Below, piece after piece: positions 7,110-13,979 of a DNA stretch of 15,965 nucleotides. The position numbers and the translations under genes were made by a program. Location: positions 7,660 through 23,624 of the forward strand of contig DDIP01000029.1 in NCBI GenBank assembly GCA_002338605.1, written 5' to 3'. The notes under the pieces are model-generated. The model made no database searches. It had not been told where the DNA came from and saw nothing but the letters and a program-made list of their open reading frames with translations. Within the stretch, counting starts at the first letter, position 1; each line of letters starts with the position of its first letter. The DNA is from Proteobacteria bacterium UBA1847 (GTDB lineage Bacteria > Pseudomonadota > Gammaproteobacteria > Steroidobacterales > Woeseiaceae).

Positions 7110-7129
7110 CCGGGCGTGTAAGTCCGGAC
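7107..7129. repeat. Direct repeat AGTCCGG x2 with an embedded palindrome
   Basis: AGTCCGG occurs at 7107-7113 and 7121-7127, 14 bp apart. The second copy extends into the palindrome GTCCGGAC (7122-7129). The element is upstream of the MipA RBS hairpin in the only non-coding gap of the cassette, so it may be a regulator site. No clear sigma-70 promoter hexamers could be assigned nearby. Confidence 0.25.
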
Positions 7130-7140
7130 GAATTCCTGGC

Positions 7141-8325
7141 CTAGTCCGGTGCCGCGGCGAGGGATTTCCGATACTGGCCGGGCGTCATCATGGCGTGTTG
7201 CCTGAACGCGTCGTAAAAGGCCGACTTCGAGTTGAAGCCGGATTCCATGGCGATTGTCAGAATATTGGTCCTGGAGTCGGGCGATGTGGCGAGAAGTTGC
7301 TTCGCCATCCCGACGCGGTACGAATTGACGAAATCAAAGAAATTCTTGCCCGTCTGTTCGTTGATGATCTGCGACAGGTAGTTGGACGAAATCCCGAGTT
7401 GACTGGCCAGCTGGGACATTGTCAGTGTGTTATCGAGATACGGCCGTTCGCGGGCCATGTAGGACTCAAGTTCTTTGAGGAGCAAGCCGCTCGTCTCGGC
7501 ATCGAGCGCGGACCGCTGATATTTCTTTTTCCCGGCGACGACCGTCGTGCTGTCAGTCACCACATCGTCGCCATCCTGCGAGAAAATCTGCGGCTGCCGC
7601 AGGCCCATATACCCGATACTGTAGATGACGATGACAGTGGCGAGATTCAGCAGCCTCTCGAGGTTTTCATTGCTGATAAACGCTCCGGAGAACACGGTCC
7701 CGATAAAGTACAGGATATACAGAACGCAAAATGCAGCGAGCAGGTTTCGCAGCCAGACCAGGCTGATTTTTTGAATCGACGAGAATTGTTCGCGGATGCT
7801 TCGACCGTGCCGGATCAGCCGCCGGATGGACAATGCAAAATAGGTGGCGATTTGCGGAATCGGAAAAACAAAAATAAACAAGCCGCCGAGAGCCCACAAA
7901 CCGATTCCGGGATCTACATCGGCATCCGAATAAATTGACGCGAGCAGTTTGTCATCGCTTACAAAATAGAAGGGAACAAGCAAAACAATACTGGCCGCCA
8001 GCGGCAGGAAGTGGGCGAGTTTCGCGAATGACAAGCGAAACGTCGACTGCGATGTCAACGCACACACATACAGGTATGTCAGCGGCCCGTACAGGAAGCT
8101 GGTAATAGCCTCGATGAAAATCACCCGGGGAAATTCAACCAGGTAGCGAGACTCTTTCAGGAAATCGACACCGAGATCGGCCGCAAACGTTACGGTGATC
8201 AGGGCCAGAAGCCTCAGGGCTGTAATATTTCCGGATTTGACGTTGAGAATTGCAAGCGCGAGGAAGACGCCGTGGGCTGCGCCGAGCAATAGAATGCCTG
8301 AGTACAGTGAGTTTGCAGTTTCCAA
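7141..8325 (-). CDS. Membrane-embedded AraC-family transcriptional regulator
   Basis: The 394-residue product begins at TTG (8325). No ATG or GTG lies between that point and the upstream in-frame stop, and a TTG start fits the family's N-terminus. Residues 1-245 form about seven hydrophobic helices (near 7-28, 36-56, 68-90, 104-122, 142-168, 190-214, 224-242). A linker of about 40 residues leads to an AraC DNA-binding domain at about 280-388, with a first helix-turn-helix around LTMSQLASQLGISSNYLSQI and a second around ILTIAMESGFNSKSAFYDAF, ending in TPGQYR. It should sense an envelope or small-molecule signal and bind DNA from the inner membrane. It sits immediately upstream of the MipA/hydrolase operon, on the same strand with a 92-nt gap, making that operon the likely target. 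A possible -10 TAGAAT lies on the minus strand at 8367-8362, without a matching -35. Confidence 0.9.
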   Translation of the reverse strand: METANSLYSGILLLGAAHGVFLALAILNVKSGNITALRLLALITVTFAADLGVDFLKESRYLVEFPRVIFIEAITSFLYGPLTYLYVCALTSQSTFRLSFAKLAHFLPLAASIVLLVPFYFVSDDKLLASIYSDADVDPGIGLWALGGLFIFVFPIPQIATYFALSIRRLIRHGRSIREQFSSIQKISLVWLRNLLAAFCVLYILYFIGTVFSGAFISNENLERLLNLATVIVIYSIGYMGLRQPQIFSQDGDDVVTDSTTVVAGKKKYQRSALDAETSGLLLKELESYMARERPYLDNTLTMSQLASQLGISSNYLSQIINEQTGKNFFDFVNSYRVGMAKQLLATSPDSRTNILTIAMESGFNSKSAFYDAFRQHAMMTPGQYRKSLAAAPD

Positions 8326-8456
8326 TGCGACAAGGCTCGTCGATGTGAGCGGAATACAAAGATTCTACGCGTGATTCGGTCGTTTTACCCGGCCGGGGCG
8401 GCCCGTTTCAGTCTCAGAAAACCTTGCGCAGGGTCGACTGCAGCTTGTCAACACAC

Positions 8457-9488
8457 TCAAAAAGGGGGTCGGGAACCCCTGAGCACGTTGACCACATTGG
8501 TCCCGATGTCGGACACCGCGTAACCGCCCTCCATGACAAACAGCGTCGGCAGGTCAAGGCGGCCAATACGCTTGCCGACTTCAAGATAGTCCGGCGTCCT
8601 GAGTCGAAACTGCGAGATCGGATCATCGATAAACGTGTCTACGCCAAGGGATACGACCAGGTGGTCGGGCGCGAAGTCTGATATTCGCTGCAAGCCGGTA
8701 TCGAGCGCGGAAAACCAGTCGTCCGCACTGCTCTGCCACGGCAACGGCAGGTTCAGGTTAAAGCCTTTGCCCGTACCCTCGCCGGTCTCATCGGCGTGTC
8801 CGAGGAAAAACGGGTACTCCTGGCGCGGGTCGCCATGGATCGAAACAAACAGAATGTCATTGCGATCGTAAAAAATCGACTGCGTGCCGTTGCCGTGGTG
8901 GTAGTCGACATCGAGTATGGCTACGCGCTTCGCGCCCTGATCACGAAGGTATTGAGCGGCAATCGCCGCATTGTTGAAAAAGCAGTATCCGCCATAGTAA
9001 TCGGCGGCGGCGTGATGGCCCGGCGGACGGCATAACGCGAAGGCCCGGGTTTCGCCATCAACAAGCTTCTTCGCTCCGGTCAGTGCAACGTTTGCGCCCG
9101 ATGTGATGGCAGTCCAGGTTCCGGCGGTTATCGGCGTTGCGGCATCAAATGAAAAATACGACAACTTGCCGTCGATGTAGTCCGGCTCGATCTGTCGCAT
9201 GCCGCGCACCGGCCAGTTGAGGGGTAGCGCGTCGCTGCTTCGACCCTCGGCTGTCCACAGTCCCCAGGCTTCTTCGAGAAACGCGACGAACTGCGGGCTG
9301 TGCACGCGTCGAATGGGTTCGAGGCCGAAGGTGTCAGGAGCGATTATTTCGCCGAGCTGCGCGTCCCTGACTGCGGCTAATATATTGTCTGCACGAGCCG
9401 GGAATTCAAAGCAAGGCTGGAACTTGCCGTCGTTGAGCTCCCCCTGGCCGTGGTGCAGTCGATGGTCGTCGCTGTAAATCGTCAGCAT
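8457..9488 (-). CDS. Acetylpolyamine amidohydrolase / class II HDAC-like deacetylase
   Basis: I choose the ATG at 9488 over an in-frame upstream ATG at 9542, giving 343 residues, close to Mycoplana ramosa APAH (341). With that start the active-site numbering coincides with the recalled APAH numbering: H158 and H159 (RPPGHHA), Zn ligands D195 and H197 (ILDVDYHHGNG), D284 (SLGVDTF) and catalytic Y323 (MEGGYAV). FGGYCFFNNAAI-type and SIHGDP blocks also match. The reaction is Zn-dependent removal of acetyl from N-acetylated polyamines such as acetylputrescine or acetylspermidine, in the cytoplasm (no signal peptide). The long L2 insert around 90-120 that narrows the APAH pocket is present, but position 117, Glu in APAH, is Ala here. 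Substrate may therefore differ. The gene diverges from the deacylase-like lipoprotein gene across 115 nt that must hold both promoters. Confidence 0.92.
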   Translation of the reverse strand: MLTIYSDDHRLHHGQGELNDGKFQPCFEFPARADNILAAVRDAQLGEIIAPDTFGLEPIRRVHSPQFVAFLEEAWGLWTAEGRSSDALPLNWPVRGMRQIEPDYIDGKLSYFSFDAATPITAGTWTAITSGANVALTGAKKLVDGETRAFALCRPPGHHAAADYYGGYCFFNNAAIAAQYLRDQGAKRVAILDVDYHHGNGTQSIFYDRNDILFVSIHGDPRQEYPFFLGHADETGEGTGKGFNLNLPLPWQSSADDWFSALDTGLQRISDFAPDHLVVSLGVDTFIDDPISQFRLRTPDYLEVGKRIGRLDLPTLFVMEGGYAVSDIGTNVVNVLRGSRPPF

Positions 9489-9590
9489 TTCGCTATTTCC
9501 ATTTCGGCTGGTACGCGTCAGTATCGCAAGAACGCTTTGCAATACACAGCGATTGTGCGATCGTCAGGCGCTGCCTGCCAGCCCCCCACT

Positions 9591-9596
9591 AAGGAG
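9591..9596 (+). promoter_or_regulatory. Ribosome-binding site deciding the GTG start at 9604
   Basis: AAGGAG lies 7 nt before the GTG at 9604. An in-frame ATG at 9553 lacks such a site and would place 17 extra residues before the lipoprotein signal, so GTG is preferred. Confidence 0.8.
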
Positions 9597-9603
9597 TAAC
9601 GTC

Positions 9604-11310
9604 GTGTTCCGCAAACTACCGATCTGGATTGCTCTTCTGGTCAGCGTCGTTGCCTGCTCGAAGCAAGGCGCGCCCAATCAGGTCGCGACGGAACATTTCG
9701 ACCTGCTGGTTATTAACGGTGAGGTCTACGATGGCCTTGGCGGAGATCCGTACCGCGCAGACATCGCGATACTCGGCGACCGAATCGTCGGCATTGGCAG
9801 CAACCTCGGCTCTGCCGACCAAACCATCGATGCATCCGGCCTTGCGGTGTCGCCGGGCTTTATCAACATGCTGAGCTGGGCCACCGAGTCACTTATCGCC
9901 GACGGTCGATCTGAGAGTGATATCCGGCAGGGCGTGACCCTGGAAGTCATGGGTGAGGGCTGGAGCATGGGGCCGCTGAGCGACGAAATGAAGGCCGAAG
10001 CACCGGGCCAGCAGGGCGATATCAAATACGACGTCACCTGGACAACACTGGGCGAGTATCTGCAGTTTCTCGAAGACAAGGGTATCTCCACCAACGTCGC
10101 CTCGTTCGTCGGTGCGACCACCGTGCGAATCCATGAGCTCGGATTTGCAGACCGGGCACCGACCGATGAAGAACTCAAGCGCATGCAAGACCTGGTTCGG
10201 GCGGCAATGGAAGAAGGCGCGCTGGGTGTGGGATCGTCACTTATCTACGCACCGGCATTCTATGCGGACACGGACGAGTTGATCGCACTTGGCCGTGTCG
10301 CTGCTGACTACGGCGGTCGCTACATTTCTCACATTCGAAGCGAAGGCGGCCAGTTCGTTGAGGCGGTCGATGAGCTGATCACCATTGCTCGCGAGGCAGG
10401 ACTCGGTGCCGAAATCTATCATCTGAAAGCAGCCGGAGCGGATAACTTCGGCAAGCTCGAAGCGGTGTTCGATCGAATCGAAGCCGCGCGAGCCGCGGGC
10501 CTCGATATCACCGCGGACATGTACACCTACACCGCCGGTGCAACGGGACTGGACGCGTCGATGCCACCGTGGGTGCAGGAAGGCGGCTACGAGGCGTGGG
10601 CCGAGCGCCTTAAAGATCCGGCAATTCGAAAACGCCTGCTAACAGAGATCGCGACACCGACAGATGACTGGGAGAACCTCTATCACTCGGCCGGCAGCGC
10701 GGACAAAGTCATACTGGTGGGCTTCAAAAACCCCGAGTTGAAACCCCTGACCGGCAAGACTCTCGCCGAAGTTGCGGCGATGCGAGAGACATCCCCCATT
10801 GAAACGATGATGGATCTTGTCATTGAAGACGGCAGTCGTGTTGGAACCATCTACTTCATCATGTCCGAGGACAATGTGAAAAAGAAAATCGCACAGCCCT
10901 GGATGGCATTTGGATCGGACGCGGAATCGCTAGCGCCCGAAGGGAAATTCCTGCTGTCGAACCCGCATCCCCGCGCTTACGGAACCTTCGCGCGCCTGCT
11001 CGGAAAGTACGTGCGTGATGAAAAGGTCATTTCCCTGCAGGAGGCTATTCGACGACTGACGAGCCTGCCAGCCGGCAACCTGAAGATCGCGGGACGCGGT
11101 CAGCTCAAGCCAGGCAACTTTGCCGACATTGTGGTATTTGATCCGGCAGCCGTTCAGGACCATGCGACCTTCGCCAACCCGCACCAGTACTCGACCGGTG
11201 TAGAGCATGTCATCGTGAATGGCACGCCGGTCCTGCTTGATGGCGAGCACACCGGCGCGACGCCAGGGCGGTTTGTGAAAGGGCCCGGGTACCGGCAAAA
11301 TGATCAGTAA
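9604..11310 (+). CDS. N-acyl-D-amino-acid deacylase-like amidohydrolase lipoprotein with degenerate metal site
   Basis: From the GTG at 9604 the product is 568 residues, with a lipoprotein signal and lipobox VVAC (C18). The fold is the D-aminoacylase branch of the amidohydrolase superfamily: LLVINGEVYDGLGG and PYRADIAILGDRIVGIG at the N-terminus, YISHIRSEGG (H243), EIYHLKAAG (H273), AFGSD (D439), and a C-terminal GQLKPGNFADIVVFDP plus VIVNGTPVLLDGEHTG. In Alcaligenes D-aminoacylase the ligands are H67, H69, C96, H220, H250 with catalytic D366. Here the equivalents of H220, H250 and D366 remain, but the HxH is L90-S-W92 and the Cys is G119. It is probably exported and anchored facing the periplasm. 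Activity on N-acyl-D-amino acids is doubtful; a changed single-metal enzyme or a dipeptidase-like or binding role is possible. It heads a co-directional run with nhaD 36 nt downstream. Confidence 0.88.
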   Translation: MFRKLPIWIALLVSVVACSKQGAPNQVATEHFDLLVINGEVYDGLGGDPYRADIAILGDRIVGIGSNLGSADQTIDASGLAVSPGFINMLSWATESLIADGRSESDIRQGVTLEVMGEGWSMGPLSDEMKAEAPGQQGDIKYDVTWTTLGEYLQFLEDKGISTNVASFVGATTVRIHELGFADRAPTDEELKRMQDLVRAAMEEGALGVGSSLIYAPAFYADTDELIALGRVAADYGGRYISHIRSEGGQFVEAVDELITIAREAGLGAEIYHLKAAGADNFGKLEAVFDRIEAARAAGLDITADMYTYTAGATGLDASMPPWVQEGGYEAWAERLKDPAIRKRLLTEIATPTDDWENLYHSAGSADKVILVGFKNPELKPLTGKTLAEVAAMRETSPIETMMDLVIEDGSRVGTIYFIMSEDNVKKKIAQPWMAFGSDAESLAPEGKFLLSNPHPRAYGTFARLLGKYVRDEKVISLQEAIRRLTSLPAGNLKIAGRGQLKPGNFADIVVFDPAAVQDHATFANPHQYSTGVEHVIVNGTPVLLDGEHTGATPGRFVKGPGYRQNDQ

Positions 11311-11346
11311 CCGCAGTTAACGAAAGCTGGCACAGGCCCGGGACAA

Positions 11347-12684
11347 ATGAACGAGCAAATCGACCTCACCACACACTGGGTCGGCATCACGTCGCTGATT
11401 CTATTCGTACTGGCGTATTCAGCGGTCATCGCCGAAGAATACACGCACATGCGAAAGTCCAAGCCGGTCCTGCTGGCTGCGGGCCTGATCTGGGCACTGG
11501 TTGGTTACCAGTATGCAGAGGCCAATCTTTCGCTGGTCGCCGAGGAAGCGATCGATCATTTCCTGATTGAATTTGCACAGCTCTTCCTGTTTCTCCTTGC
11601 CGCGATGACTTACGTCAATGCGATGAGCGAACGTAATGTGTTCAACGCCCTGCGCGCCTGGCTGACGAGCAAGGGATTTAGTTACCGGAGTATTTTCTGG
11701 ATCACCGGCGTGATGAGTTTTTTCCTGTCGCCGGTGATCGATAACCTGACAACCGCACTGGTCATGTGTGCCGTTGTTCTGGCAATCGGAAAGGGAAAGC
11801 CGAAGTTCATTACCGTGGCCTGTATCAACATCGTCGTCGCAGCGAATGCGGGCGGCGCATTCAGTCCGTTTGGTGATATCACGACATTGATGGTCTGGCA
11901 GCGTGGCCTGATAGAGTTCCAGACGTTTTTCGCGCTGTTTATTCCATCCGCCGTCAACTACCTGGTGCCCGCGACCCTGATGTCCTTTGCCGTACCGAAG
12001 GAAGCAGCGACGGCCAGCAAGTCACGCGAGAAAACCAAACCCGGGGCCAAGCGAATTGTGCTGCTTTTTGTGACGACTGTCGCCACGGCCGTCACCTTCC
12101 ACAATGTCTTCGGCTTGCCTGCATTTATGGGCATGATGACAGGACTCGCTTTTCTCAAATTGTTCGGCTATTACCTGCGAATGACGTCACGGGTCTCGGT
12201 GGCGGAGCGTACGCAGTACCAGTCAGTCGGTGAGGTCACACCGTTCGACACTTTCAAGGAAGTCGCGAGGGTCGAGTGGGACACACTGTTGTTCTTCTTC
12301 GGCGTCATTCTGTGCGTCGGCGGTCTGGGATTCATCGGCTACCTCGAACACATGTCGGTGTTCCTGTACAACGATCTGGGCGCAACAGCCGCCAACATCA
12401 TCGTCGGGATCCTGTCGGCACTCGTTGACAATATCCCCATCATGGTTGCCGTACTCGAAATGAACCCGGCGATGGACCTGCAGCAATGGTTGCTTGTCAC
12501 CATGACGGCTGGCGTCGGTGGCAGTATGTTGTCCATCGGCTCCGCTGCGGGCGTTGCACTGATGGGCCAGGCCCGGGGTCACTACACGTTTTTCGGACAC
12601 CTTCGCTGGACGCCCGCCATCGCACTCGGTTACTTTCTGAGTATCTGGGTTCACTTCCTGGTAAACGCCCGATTCGCAACCTGA
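11347..12684 (+). CDS. nhaD: NhaD-type Na+/H+ antiporter
   Basis: This 445-residue inner-membrane protein of the ion-transporter superfamily has about 11-12 helices. Family hallmarks are VIAEEYTHMRKSKPVLLAAG-type sequence near 27-46, the first half-repeat SPVIDNLTTALVM (D132-N133), GGAFSPFGDITTLMVW (169-184), and the second half-repeat ALVDNIPIMVAVLEMNP (D361-N362), with SIGSAAGVALMG near 396. The paired DN motifs on the two inverted repeats are the expected cation-binding sites. It would expel Na+ (or Li+) in exchange for protons, supporting growth in saline or alkaline conditions. The start has only a weak SD-like GGGA just upstream. It lies in the middle of the + strand run, and its stop codon overlaps the probable start of the QEGLA protein gene. 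Confidence 0.93.
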   Translation: MNEQIDLTTHWVGITSLILFVLAYSAVIAEEYTHMRKSKPVLLAAGLIWALVGYQYAEANLSLVAEEAIDHFLIEFAQLFLFLLAAMTYVNAMSERNVFNALRAWLTSKGFSYRSIFWITGVMSFFLSPVIDNLTTALVMCAVVLAIGKGKPKFITVACINIVVAANAGGAFSPFGDITTLMVWQRGLIEFQTFFALFIPSAVNYLVPATLMSFAVPKEAATASKSREKTKPGAKRIVLLFVTTVATAVTFHNVFGLPAFMGMMTGLAFLKLFGYYLRMTSRVSVAERTQYQSVGEVTPFDTFKEVARVEWDTLLFFFGVILCVGGLGFIGYLEHMSVFLYNDLGATAANIIVGILSALVDNIPIMVAVLEMNPAMDLQQWLLVTMTAGVGGSMLSIGSAAGVALMGQARGHYTFFGHLRWTPAIALGYFLSIWVHFLVNARFAT

Positions 12685-13946
12685 CCGAACTCGACAGACT
12701 CAGTGCGCTGGACAAAGAGCTTGTCGCTGCGTCGCGTGACATCAAAATCCTGTCTGAAATCGCCTGGGAACCGGCGCTGCAGCGTCCGTTTATTCAGCGC
12801 TGGGAGCGAGGCAACCCGGCACTCCCGGAGGTCAGCTACGATCCCGCGGATTATTCACCGCAGATACGGCAGCTCGATTCGATCATCCGGCGAGCATCCG
12901 CACTGGAACACCCGCTCGCGGACTACCTGAAAGATACGGCACAATCTTATATCGATGTTGCGCGGCTGATCGGTAGCCTCGGTACAAGCAGAATGACCGA
13001 GCTGTCGATCGGTATTTACGGCCGTCCCGGGAACCCGATAACCGGCGGCGACGGGGCAACCAGCCTTGACGCCGCAAAATACTTTATCGATGTCGGTGCC
13101 GAATTTTACGCGACGTACCTGCTTCGCGATGCGGACTATTGCCTGAGTGCGCAAACCATCAAGGACGACCTGGAAGCCGGTCTTAAAGAAGTATTCGACG
13201 ACGGCCTGATCAGTGTCGTGGTCGACCCCGACCTGGCCGCCAAGGCTGCAGCGGGAGCAACCCGTATTCGTCTGCGGGACTCAACGTGTTTTTCGCCGTA
13301 CGACGCACAGCAATTGCTGCAGCACGAGGTTTTTGTACATTCGCTGACCGCGCTTAACGGTCGTTCGCAGGCAACGATCAGTGCGATGAGCCTCGGGGCG
13401 CCGCGAACGACAGCAGCACAGGAAGGACTCGCGACATTCGCCGAGCTGGTAACCGGGTCGATTGATATTTCCCGTCTCGAGCGCATCGCCATGCGTATCA
13501 TCGCGATCGACATGGCGCTCAACGGAGCGGACTTCATCGACGTTTTTCGCTACTTTGTGGACACCGGGTTACCGGTCGCCGAATGCTACAATTCGGCGAT
13601 GCGCGTATTCCGGGGTGCGCCGGTCAGCGGCGGTCATGCGTTTACGAAAGACTCGGTCTACCTGCGTGGTATGCTGGAGGTGCACACGTTTTTCCGCTGG
13701 GCTTTCAAAGAACAAAAGTTTCGATTTTGTCAGCACTTCTTTGCCGGTCGCATGACACTGAACGATGTTGTTCGTTACGAATCGTTTTTCGAAGACGGCA
13801 CCTTGAGTCAGCCAAAGTACCTGCCACCGTGGATGACGCGCACGGCCGGCCTCGGTGGCTATCTCGCATTTTCTGTTTTTGCGAATACAATCAACCTGGC
13901 CGGAGTGCAAACCGAACACGATTTCTATGATTTGATACGCCACTGA
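12681..13946 (+). CDS. QEGLA-motif protein (DUF1704), MATCAP-like putative zinc peptidase
   Basis: The conserved domain begins at LDRLSALDKELVAASRDIKIL, typically 10 residues from the N-terminus of family members. No ATG, GTG or TTG exists in frame there. The nearest plausible start is CTG at 12681, which overlaps the nhaD stop as CTGA, giving 421 residues. An ATG at 12486 is in frame, but would add 65 residues unlike any domain, encoded inside nhaD. The protein carries H215-E-V-F-V-H220 (an HExxxH metal-binding pattern) and AAQEGLATFAEL (Q247-E248). These are the signatures of the flavohemoglobin-expression-modulating QEGLA family (PF08014), whose eukaryotic relatives are the tubulin tyrosine carboxypeptidases MATCAP1/2. 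It is probably a cytoplasmic zinc peptidase of unknown substrate. No signal peptide is visible. Gene identity is firm; the exact start is uncertain. Confidence 0.85.
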   Translation: MTELDRLSALDKELVAASRDIKILSEIAWEPALQRPFIQRWERGNPALPEVSYDPADYSPQIRQLDSIIRRASALEHPLADYLKDTAQSYIDVARLIGSLGTSRMTELSIGIYGRPGNPITGGDGATSLDAAKYFIDVGAEFYATYLLRDADYCLSAQTIKDDLEAGLKEVFDDGLISVVVDPDLAAKAAAGATRIRLRDSTCFSPYDAQQLLQHEVFVHSLTALNGRSQATISAMSLGAPRTTAAQEGLATFAELVTGSIDISRLERIAMRIIAIDMALNGADFIDVFRYFVDTGLPVAECYNSAMRVFRGAPVSGGHAFTKDSVYLRGMLEVHTFFRWAFKEQKFRFCQHFFAGRMTLNDVVRYESFFEDGTLSQPKYLPPWMTRTAGLGGYLAFSVFANTINLAGVQTEHDFYDLIRH

Positions 13947-13950
13947 TTTG

Positions 13951-13966
13951 GCCGCACAAGAGCGGC
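13951..13966 (+). other. Short hairpin GCCGC-ACAAGA-GCGGC between the QEGLA and pirin genes
   Basis: A perfect 5-bp GC-only inverted repeat with a 6-nt loop lies 4 nt after the QEGLA stop codon. There is no following T-run, so it is not a standard intrinsic terminator. It could be an RNA processing or stability element separating expression of the two genes, or chance. Confidence 0.3.
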
Positions 13967-13979
13967 AATCGAGGGAGCC

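Noticed and set aside
7086..7140. Sigma-70 or sigma-E promoter for the MipA operon
   Set aside because: A GGAATT near 7135 recalls a sigma-E -35, but no fitting -10 follows at the right distance, and no sigma-70 hexamer pair was found.
6943..7938. A 331-residue + strand frame crossing the MipA start, the gap and the AraC gene
   Set aside because: It is antisense to two well-supported genes, has a composition rich in Arg/Gly/Pro/Gln without domain signals, and is best explained as a shadow frame.
8391..8403. GC-rich dyad GGCCG-GGG-CGGCC between the APAH and AraC genes as a terminator
   Set aside because: No T-run follows on either strand, so it does not meet the intrinsic terminator pattern; probably a GC-rich coincidence.
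9489..9542. Earlier ATG at 9542 as start of the acetylpolyamine amidohydrolase
   Set aside because: It adds 18 residues absent from APAH; starting at 9488 brings all active-site positions into register with the characterised enzyme.
12486..12680. N-terminal extension of the QEGLA protein from ATG 12486
   Set aside because: These 65 residues are encoded out of frame within conserved nhaD sequence and have the Cys/Arg/His-rich look of a shadow frame. Kept only as an alternative in the start-codon finding.
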